From positions 1-32,626 of the forward strand of contig NZ_LGIU01000084.1 in NCBI RefSeq assembly GCF_001187915.1: a stretch of DNA of 32,626 bases, in the 5' to 3' direction. The notes below the pieces were generated by a model. It was not told the origin of the DNA. It ran no database searches and saw only the letters and a program-made list of their open reading frames with translations. This stretch comes from Arthrobacter sp. RIT-PI-e (GTDB lineage Bacteria > Actinomycetota > Actinomycetes > Actinomycetales > Micrococcaceae). The stretch's first letter is position 1; each line of letters begins with the position of its first letter. Shown here piece after piece: positions 24,429 through 32,626 of this stretch. The position numbers and the translations under genes were made by a program.

Positions 24429-24468
24429 GAACGGGAGAGGGAAACACAGGTGCGGCCCTCTCCCGTTC
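24429..24468. terminator. 13-bp hairpin upstream of the DUF3072 gene
   Basis: GAACGGGAGAGGG (24429-24441) and CCCTCTCCCGTTC (24456-24468) pair perfectly around a 14-base loop. It may terminate minus-strand transcription from the SMP-30 gene, whose stop is about 280 bases away. No T-run is seen. Confidence 0.5.
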
Positions 24469-24749
24469 CCACCCTTCCGTCGACGAGGGCGCCGACATCC
24501 TGACGGCCACCCGGACGAGGAGGTCCCGGTGCCTCCATCGGTACCGTACGCCGCCACCGAGGCGCGGATCGCATCTCCGCCACCGGAGTACGCCGATCCC
24601 CCGACACGGCGGTCCGGCTCGCCTCGCAGCAGTCATCCGTGCAGGGAACGGGTACGAACCAGGGGGACATCCTCCCGCGGACGTCCAGCAGCGGGCGCCG
24701 CGGGAGGGTGCCCCGGGCTCGTCTCCGGGCAGGTCAGCCCCTGAGCGGG

Positions 24750-25607
24750 TCAGCCCCTGAACATCGGCAGCGCGGCGCCCTCGACGCCCGTCTCGACGGC
24801 GAACAGCGCACCCGCCTGCGGCTCGGAGCCCTCCTCGATGTTCTCCTGCGTGGTGGTGATGAACAGGGTGGTGAGGTCCTCGCCGCCGAACGCGCAGGCC
24901 GTGACGTTCGTGACCGGCAGGTGGACGAGGTCCGAGAGCTTCCCGTCCGCACCGTACCGGGCCACACCGCCCCCTCCGTAGAGGGCGGTCCAGATCCCGC
25001 CCTCGACGTCGATCGCCATGCCGTCCGGTGTGCCCAGTGCCGGCTCGACGACGGCGAACGTGCGGCGGTCGGTGAAGCGGCCGGTTCCGACGTCGTACGC
25101 GAGCGCGTCGATGCGACCCGTGGGGGTGTCGTTGTAGAACGCGGTGTCCCCGGAGGCGGAGAAGTGCAGGCCGTTCGAGATGGACACTCCGGTCAGCACC
25201 GTGGACACCGCGTGGTCCGTATCCAGGGAGTACAGGGTGCCCGCGCCGAAGCCGCCGTCCCAGCCCATGGATCCGCAGAGGAACCGGCCGGCGGTGTCGC
25301 ACGTGCCGTCGTTCATCCGGACGCCCGTGTCACCGAACGCCGTCGGGCCCGTCTCCAGGGTGGAGAAGGTGTCGTCCGCGAAGAGGAAACCCCGCTCCAC
25401 GCCGATCACGTAACCGCCGGACTCGCGCGCCCGCACCGCCGCCGCGAGGCGCTCGTGGACGTCGTGGCGCCGGATCGCACCGTCGGCGCCACACACCAGT
25501 ACGTCACCCTCCTGCATGTCCACGAACAGCAGTTCGTTCCGGCGGGGGTCCCAGAACGGGCCCTCGCCGTGGAAGGTGCAGACGTCGGAGATTTGCTCGG
25601 CCTTCAC
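24750..25607 (-). CDS. SMP-30/gluconolactonase-family protein
   Basis: This 285-residue protein has the six-bladed beta-propeller signatures of the SMP-30/gluconolactonase family, which hydrolyse sugar lactones using a divalent metal. Visible metal-site motifs are HGEGPFWDPR (E15), MNDGTCDTAGRF, SISNGLHFS and TPDGMAIDVEGG. A GTG start is fixed by AGGAGG four to five bases upstream. No signal peptide is present, so it is cytoplasmic. The natural lactone is unknown, and no sugar dehydrogenase is adjacent. DUF3515 lies just upstream on the same strand but is separated by 32 bases. Confidence 0.9.
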   Translation of the reverse strand: MKAEQISDVCTFHGEGPFWDPRRNELLFVDMQEGDVLVCGADGAIRRHDVHERLAAAVRARESGGYVIGVERGFLFADDTFSTLETGPTAFGDTGVRMNDGTCDTAGRFLCGSMGWDGGFGAGTLYSLDTDHAVSTVLTGVSISNGLHFSASGDTAFYNDTPTGRIDALAYDVGTGRFTDRRTFAVVEPALGTPDGMAIDVEGGIWTALYGGGGVARYGADGKLSDLVHLPVTNVTACAFGGEDLTTLFITTTQENIEEGSEPQAGALFAVETGVEGAALPMFRG

Positions 25608-25639
25608 GGTGCCTCCTGGGTGGGTACGGGGAATCGGGG

Positions 25640-26128
25640 TCAGTCGTCGGTGGGCGGGATGATCTCCTCGGAGATCCCCACGCACATACGGCTCTGCGGG
25701 GACCTCGACACGGCGTTGCCCAGTTCCACCAGGACGGTGCTCGAGGCCACCTCGTCCGGGTCGAAGAGGACCTCCACGGCGGGGTCGCGACCGTAGGTGG
25801 TGGCGGTCCACGCGGGATCGCCCTCGCGCAGCACCCAGTCCACGTCGTTCACGGTGACGCAGGGGTCCGTGGTGGGGCCGGGGACGTCCACACCGCAGCG
25901 GAGCACCACCTTCGAGGGGTCCCCCCAGGCCGAGGTTGCCTGGCTGTCGGTGTCCCGCTGCGTGTTGTCCGCGACATCGGGCGGGAGCGCGAGCATCACG
26001 TCGGCGCAGCGGGCGTTCGCGGCGTCGCCCGCAGGATCCACCGCCACCACCGAGGCGCACCCGGGGACGCCGCACAGCAGGATCGCGGCAGCCACCAGCG
26101 AGGTCGCGGCACGGGGAAGGGCAGGCAT
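25640..26128 (-). CDS. DUF3515 lipoprotein
   Basis: This 162-residue protein has a lipoprotein-type signal peptide with a lipobox ending at C24 (GVPGC) and a DUF3515 body. Paired cysteines in ARCADVMLALP, VVLRCGV, DPCVTV and SRMCVGI may form disulfides outside the membrane. DUF3515 genes commonly lie between ddl and thiL in actinobacteria (Rv2980 region), usually on the opposite strand as here. Function is unknown. A leaderless -10 box supports the ATG at 26128. Confidence 0.88.
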   Translation of the reverse strand: MPALPRAATSLVAAAILLCGVPGCASVVAVDPAGDAANARCADVMLALPPDVADNTQRDTDSQATSAWGDPSKVVLRCGVDVPGPTTDPCVTVNDVDWVLREGDPAWTATTYGRDPAVEVLFDPDEVASSTVLVELGNAVSRSPQSRMCVGISEEIIPPTDD

Positions 26129-26134
26129 GAACCC

Positions 26135-26140
26135 AGCCTA
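26135..26140 (-). promoter_or_regulatory. -10 box for leaderless DUF3515 transcript
   Basis: On the minus strand TAGGCT ends six bases before the DUF3515 ATG. The same hexamer and a near-identical spacing occur before the FAH gene. Confidence 0.55.
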
Positions 26141-26303
26141 GTAGGTGCTCCGGGCGACACGGCTCCCCGTCCGGAAACGGTAACGGAGCGCACCATGGTG
26201 CCGACAGTAGTGTGTGCACGATCCCTGTGACCACCGAGGGATGCCCACCCCGCCCACCGGCGCCACGTCGCGGCCGGGGGGCGAGAGCCGAGCCGAGGAA
26301 AAG

Positions 26304-27179
26304 ATGACCGCGTCCCACTCCAGCCCCCTGCCGACCGACGGATCCACCACCCGGTGCGCCGCCCGCTCCAGGACCACCCCGAGGGTCCTCTCGACGACGA
26401 TCGGCGCCCTGCTCCTGACCGGAGCGCTCGCAGGCGCGGCTCCCGCGCCCGCCACCGACGCGGTCCTCGACGTGCCGCAGGTGAACCGGCAGCTGCCCGG
26501 CGCCGGGGTGGCGCCCCCCCCCACCCCGCCGCAGACCTCCGGCGACCCCGTCCCGCCGATCGAGGACCCGACGGCGGTCTCGGGCGTCGATCCCGCGACC
26601 GGGCTCGACATCAACGCCCGCACCGGTTTCCTGGTCCACCCGCCCACGGGGTACCTGATCGAACCCGGGACCGGCAACCTGCTCTTCGCGGACTCGCTGA
26701 TCTACACGAACCTCCGCTACGACGAGCTGACCGGTGAGGTGGTGGTGATCGAGGGCGAGAGCCCCGTACCGCCCGCATCCGCACCGGAGGCCGCGGGGCC
26801 GGCACCCACCGCCGGGCCGACGGCGACGCCCTCCGGGCAGGCCGGTGGTACCGCGGAGCCGACGGCGTCCGCCGCCCCGTCCGCGTCTGCCACCGTGTCC
26901 GCCCTCCCCACCACGCCCGCCGTGGACACCGTGTCCGAGGCGGTCCCGGCGGAGAACGTCCCCGATGCGGCCGGGACGTCGTCGGCCACCGCCACCCAGC
27001 GGCCCACCCGGGCGGCCACCCCCCCGGCATCCGCGAGCGCGGCGGTCCTGGCCGACGACGAGCGCACCTCCGTCGGCTCCATGACCCCGGCCACCTGGAT
27101 CGGCGCGGGCGTGCTCGCCGCCGTGTTCGCGGTGGGCGGCTTCCTCGTGGGGCGCCGTCGAGGACACCACCAGGTGTGA
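26304..27179 (+). CDS. Secreted, membrane-anchored protein with octapeptide repeats
   Basis: This 291-residue protein has a signal peptide with a long basic n-region (core STTIGALLLTGALAGAAPAPA, cut near residue 50). A Pro-rich segment follows, then a conserved-looking core at 97-150, a long Ala/Pro/Thr/Ser stalk at about 155-255, and a C-terminal helix (TWIGAGVLAAVFAVGGFLVG) ending in RRRGHHQV. This is the layout of a cell-surface protein anchored by its C-terminus; no LPxTG motif is seen before the helix. The core contains four exact-period octapeptides at 97-128 of form xxTGx(L/D)(I/V/L)x, such as PPTGYLIE. I do not recognise the family. The ATG at 26304 has AGGA four bases upstream. rml genes follow, and glycosylation of the Thr/Ser stalk is a possibility only. 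Confidence 0.75.
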   Translation: MTASHSSPLPTDGSTTRCAARSRTTPRVLSTTIGALLLTGALAGAAPAPATDAVLDVPQVNRQLPGAGVAPPPTPPQTSGDPVPPIEDPTAVSGVDPATGLDINARTGFLVHPPTGYLIEPGTGNLLFADSLIYTNLRYDELTGEVVVIEGESPVPPASAPEAAGPAPTAGPTATPSGQAGGTAEPTASAAPSASATVSALPTTPAVDTVSEAVPAENVPDAAGTSSATATQRPTRAATPPASASAAVLADDERTSVGSMTPATWIGAGVLAAVFAVGGFLVGRRRGHHQV

Positions 27180-28304
<1,125 letters not shown>

Positions 28305-28308
28305 GCGC

Positions 28309-29730
28309 ATGGGTCCCGCCTTCTCGAAGCCCCTCGGCTCGCGTGAGACGCCCATCCCCGGCGTCGTCCTGTTCGACCTCCCGGTGCACGGCGACAACCG
28401 CGGCTGGTTCAAGGAGAACTGGCAGCGGGCGAAGATGACCGCCGCGGGTCTGGCCGACTTCGGCCCCGTGCAGAACAACATCTCCTTCAACGAGAGTGCC
28501 GGCACCACGCGCGGCATCCACGCCGAGCCCTGGGACAAGTTCATCTCCGTGGCCACCGGACGCGTCTTCGGCGCCTGGGTGGACCTGCGCGAGGGGCCCT
28601 CCTTCGGAGCCGTGTTCACCGCGGAGCTCGATCCGTCCACGGCGATCTTCATCCCGCGGGGAGTGGGCAACGCCTTCCAGACCCTCGAGGACGGCACGGC
28701 CTACACCTACCTCGTGAACGACCACTGGTCCGCGGACGCCCAGGACCAGTACGTGTTCCTCAACCTCGCCGACGAGACCGCCGCGATCGACTGGCCCATC
28801 CCGCTCACCGACGCCGAGCTCTCCGACAAGGACCGCAACCACCCACGGCTGGCGGACGTGACCCCGCTCGGCCCCCGGAAGACGCTCGTGGTGGGGGCGG
28901 ACGGTCAGCTGGGGACCGCGCTGCGGGCTGCGCTCGCCGATGACCCCGCCGTCGAGTTCGCGTCCCGCGCCGACCTGGACCTGCTGGACGCAGGCCTGGG
29001 CACCGCACGTCCCTGGAGCGCGTACGGCACGATCGTCAACGCCGCCGCCTACACGGCCGTGGACACCGCGGAGACCGCCGAGGGCCGTGCAGCTGCGTGG
29101 GCGGTCAACGTCACGGCCGTCGCCGCGCTGGCGAAGGTGGCCGCCGAGCACCGGTTGACGCTGGTCCACGTCTCCAGCGACTACGTCTTCGACGGCACGC
29201 ACGCCCTGCACACCGAGGACGAACCGCTCAGCCCGCTCGGCGTCTACGGGCAGACCAAAGCCGCCGGCGACGCCGTGGTGGCCACCGTGCCGCGCCACTA
29301 CATCGTGCGCACCAGCTGGGTCATCGGGGACGGCGCGAACTTCGTGCGCACCATGGCGCATCTCGCGGGCCGGGGGATCTCGCCGAGCGTGGTGGAGGAC
29401 CAGGTGGGCCGACTGAGCTTCACCGAGGACATCGCGGCCGCCATCCTCCACCTCCTGCGGACGGAGGCACCCCACGGCACGTACAACGTGACCAACGACG
29501 GCGCCGAGCAGAGCTGGGCGGAGATCGCCGCGGAGGTGTACGGACTGTGCGGCAGGGACGGCGGGGACGTCACCGGCGTCACCACCGAGGAGTACTTCGC
29601 GGGCAAGGACGCCGCACCGCGGCCGCTGCGCAGCACGCTCGACCTGACGAAGATCCGGGCCACGGGGTTCACCCCGCCCGCCGCGAGGGACCGGCTGGCC
29701 GACTACGTGGCGGCCCTCACCGCCCCGTGA
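28309..29730 (+). CDS. Fused dTDP-4-keto-rhamnose 3,5-epimerase and reductase
   Basis: This 473-residue protein joins two steps of dTDP-L-rhamnose synthesis. Residues 1-185 are an RmlC-type cupin epimerase with catalytic H71 in RGIHAEP (the usual RGLHxQ) and NAFQTLEDGTAYTYLV. Residues from about 193 are an RmlD-type reductase with TLVVGADGQLGTALRAAL, VHVSSDYVFDG and Y313xxxK317 (YGQTK). Such fusions are known in some actinobacteria. The product feeds cell-wall or surface rhamnose. rmlA (the thymidylyltransferase) is not in the window. The ATG at 28309 lies 4 bases after rmlB. Confidence 0.93.
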   Translation: MGPAFSKPLGSRETPIPGVVLFDLPVHGDNRGWFKENWQRAKMTAAGLADFGPVQNNISFNESAGTTRGIHAEPWDKFISVATGRVFGAWVDLREGPSFGAVFTAELDPSTAIFIPRGVGNAFQTLEDGTAYTYLVNDHWSADAQDQYVFLNLADETAAIDWPIPLTDAELSDKDRNHPRLADVTPLGPRKTLVVGADGQLGTALRAALADDPAVEFASRADLDLLDAGLGTARPWSAYGTIVNAAAYTAVDTAETAEGRAAAWAVNVTAVAALAKVAAEHRLTLVHVSSDYVFDGTHALHTEDEPLSPLGVYGQTKAAGDAVVATVPRHYIVRTSWVIGDGANFVRTMAHLAGRGISPSVVEDQVGRLSFTEDIAAAILHLLRTEAPHGTYNVTNDGAEQSWAEIAAEVYGLCGRDGGDVTGVTTEEYFAGKDAAPRPLRSTLDLTKIRATGFTPPAARDRLADYVAALTAP

Positions 29731-29781
29731 GTTCCGTGGTGTCGCCCCCGGGGGCGTCCCGCGGGTGTCGGTAGCGCGCCG

Positions 29782-29787
29782 TACGGT
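29782..29787 (+). promoter_or_regulatory. -10 box for leaderless thiL transcript
   Basis: TACGGT ends seven bases before the ATG at 29795, which favours this start over the in-frame ATG at 29789. A CGCCCCCGGGGGCG palindrome at 29743-29756 just upstream could end the rml transcript. Confidence 0.5.
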
Positions 29788-29794
29788 GATGACC

Positions 29795-30811
29795 ATGACG
29801 TCACCAGGCGAACCGCAGACGCCCGGGCCCGTGGTCCGGGACCTGACGGAGGGTGAGCTCCTCGCGCGGATCCTCCCCCTCCTCGGGCCCGCGCGGAGCG
29901 CCCTCCTCGGCCCGGGGGACGACGCCGCACTCCTGCATCCCGTGGAGGGCCCCCTGGTCATCTCCATGGACACGCTCGTGGAGGACCACGACTTCCGCCT
30001 GGTGCGTCCAAACGGCTTCCGCACCACGGGCCACGACGTCGGTTGGAAGTCCGCGGCGCAGAACCTGAGCGACATCAACGCGATGGGGGGCCGCGCCACG
30101 GCGCTCGTGGTGAGTCTCACCCTCCCGCCCACCACCCCGGTGGCCTGGGTGGAGGACTGCGCCCGTGGTCTGAGCGCGGCCGTCGCGGAGCTGGGTGCCT
30201 CCGACTGCTCGGTGGTGGGAGGCGATCTCGGCGCAGGGGCGCAGCTCGTGGTCACCGCCGCCGTCACCGGCGTCCTCGACTCCGCCGCCGTGCTCCGGTC
30301 CGGTGCGCGGGCGGGGGACGTCCTCGCCGTGGCCGGCACCCTCGGACGCGCCGCAGCCGGGCTGGCCCTCCTGGAGGACGGCAGACCCCTGCCCGACCTC
30401 GGGCCGGACGCCGCCGCGCTCGCCGACGCCCAGCTGCGCCCCCGGCCTCCCCTGGACGCCGGACCAGCGGCCGCCGCCGCGGGGGCGACGGCGATGCTCG
30501 ACATCTCGGACGGGCTCGTCCGCGACGCCGGGAGGATCGCGACGGCGAGCGGGGTGCGGCTCGACCTGGACCCGGACGCCCTCGCACCGTACGCGCAGGC
30601 CCTCCGGGGGACCGCCCTGGTCCTCGGGGTGGACCCCCTGGACTGGGTGCTCGGTGGTGGTGAGGACCACGGGCTGCTCGCCGCCTTCCCCGCCGGCTCC
30701 TCCCTTCCGCCGGGTTTCGCTGCGGTAGGCTCGGTGAGGCCGGGCGGAGCGCAGGTGACACTGGCGTCACGGCCCACGGCTCTCAGGGGATGGGATCACT
30801 TTGCACACTAA
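29795..30811 (+). CDS. thiL: Thiamine-monophosphate kinase
   Basis: This 338-residue enzyme phosphorylates thiamine monophosphate to thiamine diphosphate, the active cofactor. Motifs are GPGDDAALL, SMDTLVEDHDF, KSAAQNLSDINAMGG, VVGGDLG, MLDISDGLVRDAGR and GGGEDHGLL, in family order. The C-terminus overlaps the next gene by 11 bases. Position beside DUF3515, DAK2 and recG is conserved in actinobacteria. Confidence 0.94.
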   Translation: MTSPGEPQTPGPVVRDLTEGELLARILPLLGPARSALLGPGDDAALLHPVEGPLVISMDTLVEDHDFRLVRPNGFRTTGHDVGWKSAAQNLSDINAMGGRATALVVSLTLPPTTPVAWVEDCARGLSAAVAELGASDCSVVGGDLGAGAQLVVTAAVTGVLDSAAVLRSGARAGDVLAVAGTLGRAAAGLALLEDGRPLPDLGPDAAALADAQLRPRPPLDAGPAAAAAGATAMLDISDGLVRDAGRIATASGVRLDLDPDALAPYAQALRGTALVLGVDPLDWVLGGGEDHGLLAAFPAGSSLPPGFAAVGSVRPGGAQVTLASRPTALRGWDHFAH

Positions 30812-31778
30812 GATCACCGCGAACGCCGCTGCGATGAAACGCTGGTTGAGCAGGGCGGAGGAGTCCCTCGGCAACCACAGCGACCGCCTGGACGCGATCA
30901 ACATCTTCCCGGTGGCGGACGGCGACACGGGCACCAACCTGTACCAGACGGTGCGCTCCGCCGCGCATGCGGCCCACACCTCCGAGGCCACGGATCTCGG
31001 CGAACTGCTCACCGTGGCCGGGCGGGGTGCCATGGAGGATGCGCGGGGCAACTCCGGCACCCTCCTGGCCGTGTTCCTCTCGGCCTTCGCCGAACCTCTC
31101 CACGGGAGCACCCGCCTCACCTGCGCACTCCTCGCGCAGTCCATGCACCGCGCCCAGATCCGCAGCTGGTCCGCGCTCAGCGATCCCGTGCCCGGCACCA
31201 TGCTGTCCGTGCTGGAGGCCGCCGCCCGCGGGGCTGCCTCGACGGTGTCCGCCCATCCGGGGGACGACAGCAACCACGCCCTGGCCCTCACCCTGCACGC
31301 CTGCGTGCAGCACGCGCTGGAGGCCGTGGTGCACACCGAGAGCCAGCTCGGCCCGCTCACCGCGGCGGAGGTGGTGGACGCCGGGGGTGTCGGGTTCCTG
31401 CTGGTCCTCGACGCCCTCCGCGCCGCGGCCCTCGGTGAGGAACTGCAGGACGAGCTGCTCGACGGACTGCACGGGTACGATATCCAGGCGCCGCACATCC
31501 ACCACGGCTCCGACGCCGAGGGCGTGGAGGTCATGTGCACCATCAACCTGAGCCCGCTCGACGCCGCCACCCTGCGTCTGCACCTCGACGAGCTGGGGGA
31601 CTCCGTGATCATGAGCGCGGTCACCGAGGTCGAGGAGGGGTACCGGTGGCGTGTCCACGTCCACGTGCCCGACGCCGAGCCCGCCCTGGCCCTCATCCAT
31701 CGGGCGGGGGACCCGGTGAGCATCACCGTGACGCAGTTGGCGGCGCCCCCGGCGGGGGTGGAGGCCCGTGAGCCCTGA
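30801..31778 (+). CDS. DAK2-domain (dihydroxyacetone kinase-like) protein
   Basis: This 325-residue protein has an N-terminal DhaL/DAK2 nucleotide-binding domain: INIFPVADGDTGTNLYQT and DARGNSGTLLAVFL. The C-terminal half (from about 230) resembles the partner domain in this fused family (formerly YloV-like). Related proteins in Firmicutes (FakA) phosphorylate fatty acids with a FakB partner; whether this one does is unknown. A TTG start at 30801 overlaps thiL by 11 bases; an ATG at 30834 (MKRWL) would lose 11 residues and is a fair alternative. Co-transcription with thiL and recG is likely. Confidence 0.85.
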   Translation: MHTKITANAAAMKRWLSRAEESLGNHSDRLDAINIFPVADGDTGTNLYQTVRSAAHAAHTSEATDLGELLTVAGRGAMEDARGNSGTLLAVFLSAFAEPLHGSTRLTCALLAQSMHRAQIRSWSALSDPVPGTMLSVLEAAARGAASTVSAHPGDDSNHALALTLHACVQHALEAVVHTESQLGPLTAAEVVDAGGVGFLLVLDALRAAALGEELQDELLDGLHGYDIQAPHIHHGSDAEGVEVMCTINLSPLDAATLRLHLDELGDSVIMSAVTEVEEGYRWRVHVHVPDAEPALALIHRAGDPVSITVTQLAAPPAGVEAREP

Positions 31779-32626
31779 CGTGCCGCGCGCAGTACCCTCG
31801 GAGCTCGACGCGCCGCTGGGCACGTTCGTGGGACCCCTCGCCAAGCACCTGGACAAGTACCTCGGCATCACCACGGTGGGGGAGCTGCTCAACCACTTCC
31901 CGCGCACCTACCTGGAGCGGGGGGAGCTGACACCGATCGCGGACGTCCCGGTGGACGAGGAGGTCACGCTGATCGCCCGCGTGCAGTCGGCCGCCTCCCG
32001 CCGAATGCACACCCGGAAGGGCACGCTGCTGGAGGTGGTGATCACCGACCAGGAGGACGGCGGCCTCGGCGGCATGAACCTCACCTTCTTCAACGGGTTC
32101 GCGGCCCAGCGAGAGCTCCGCCCCGGCATCCGGGCGGTGTTCTCGGGCAAGGTGACGCTGTACCGGGGGAACCTCTCGCTCACCAACCCGCGCTACGTGC
32201 TCCTCGACGAGGACGACGACGACCCCGAGTACGTGGACCGGCCCATCCCCGTGTACCCGGCGGTGGACAAGCTCGCCAGCGAACGGATCGCCACGGCGGT
32301 GGGCCTGGTGCTCGACACCCTGCGCCTGGCCGACACCGACGACCCCGTGCCGGCGGCGATCGTGCAGCGGGACAAGCTCATGAGCCTGGCGTGCGCGTAC
32401 GAGCTGGTGCACCGGCCCCGGCAGGTCGAGGACGCGTACCGCGCCCAGCACCGCTTCCGCTACCAGGAGGCGTTCGTCCTGCAGGCGGCCCTGGCACGTC
32501 GCCGGGCGCTCGCGGCGCGCCAGGAGGCGACGGCGCGCCCCCCTCGTGGGGGCGGACTCCTCGACGCGTCCGACGCCCGCCTGCCGTTCACGCTGACGGG
32601 GGGCCAGCTCGAGGTGGGACGCACGC
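31768..32626 (+). CDS. recG: ATP-dependent DNA helicase RecG, 5' part
   Basis: The first 286 codons of recG are present; the gene runs off the window end before the helicase motifs. Residues about 15-50 (PLAKHLDKYLGITTVGELLN then FPRTYLERG) and the OB-fold wedge region (about 60-160, including VVITDQEDG and RAVFSGKVTLYRGNLSLTNP) are characteristic. RecG unwinds branched DNA and helps restart stalled forks. GTG at 31768 overlaps the DAK2 gene by 11 bases with GGAGG three bases upstream; GTG at 31780 is possible. Confidence 0.92.
   Translation, partial: MSPDVPRAVPSELDAPLGTFVGPLAKHLDKYLGITTVGELLNHFPRTYLERGELTPIADVPVDEEVTLIARVQSAASRRMHTRKGTLLEVVITDQEDGGLGGMNLTFFNGFAAQRELRPGIRAVFSGKVTLYRGNLSLTNPRYVLLDEDDDDPEYVDRPIPVYPAVDKLASERIATAVGLVLDTLRLADTDDPVPAAIVQRDKLMSLACAYELVHRPRQVEDAYRAQHRFRYQEAFVLQAALARRRALAARQEATARPPRGGGLLDASDARLPFTLTGGQLEVGRT

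Larger units (their letters stand above)
24344..24749. other. Intergenic region with repeat and hairpin, no gene seen
   Basis: This 406-base stretch separates two minus-strand genes. The frames in it are short and antisense to one another, without ribosome sites or recognisable products. It holds a 13-bp tandem repeat (24395-24425), a 13-bp stem hairpin (24429-24468) and a 13-bp direct repeat at its right edge (24732-24744 and 24748-24760) that includes the stop codon of the SMP-30 gene. Confidence 0.5.

Noticed and set aside
24383-24670. Minus-strand 95-codon frame in the gap between DUF3072 and SMP-30 genes
   Set aside because: No ribosome site, no recognisable domain, and it crosses a hairpin and tandem repeat.

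Overview
The window comes from the chromosome of a very GC-rich actinobacterium, most likely a member of the Micrococcaceae (Arthrobacter-like). The protein sequences and gene order point there, as do the frequent leaderless starts (a TANNNT box 6-9 nt before the start codon). The backbone is the actinobacterial order FAH hydrolase - gltX - IclR (NdgR type) - leuC - leuD - murA - plsC - gpsA - ddl - DUF3515 - thiL - DAK2 protein - recG. Much of this order is also known from Mycobacterium tuberculosis. The species cannot be named from the sequence alone.

Layout. 26-1600 (minus): a soluble GGDEF-EAL cyclic-di-GMP protein with all main catalytic motifs. 2023-3410: a minus-strand TPR-repeat protein without a DNA-binding domain, divergent from a 46-residue secreted-peptide gene with its own promoter, helically phased upstream repeats and two downstream hairpins. 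This pair resembles a peptide-pheromone/TPR-receptor cassette and is the most interesting part of the window. 3566-6410: FAH-family hydrolase, glutamyl-tRNA synthetase, tRNA-Gln(CTG), tRNA-Glu(CTC) and a strong terminator. 6478-10608: two overlapping dynamin-like GTPases and a small membrane protein. 10367-15101: an NdgR-like regulator with a run-on C-terminus, an inverted repeat in the divergent intergenic region, leuCD and murA.

15112-18196: a translationally coupled plsC-gpsA-ddl operon for phospholipid and peptidoglycan precursors. 18225-25607: an accessory block with a YeiH-type transporter, a bifunctional proline-oxidising PutA, a divergent LysR regulator, a DUF3072 protein and an SMP-30/gluconolactonase-family enzyme. 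25640-26128: a DUF3515 lipoprotein. 26304-29730: a surface protein with octapeptide repeats and a C-terminal membrane anchor, followed by dTDP-rhamnose genes (rmlB and an rmlC-rmlD fusion). 29795-32626: thiL, a DAK2-domain protein and the 5' part of recG, which runs off the window.

How the genes work together. leuCD with NdgR form a leucine module. murA, ddl, plsC, gpsA and the rml genes all feed the cell envelope. PutA and LysR are probably a catabolic enzyme with its own regulator. The TPR/peptide pair, the GGDEF-EAL protein and the dynamin pair are the parts whose role here is least understood. Functions are assigned by reading motifs in the sequence; no database search was run.
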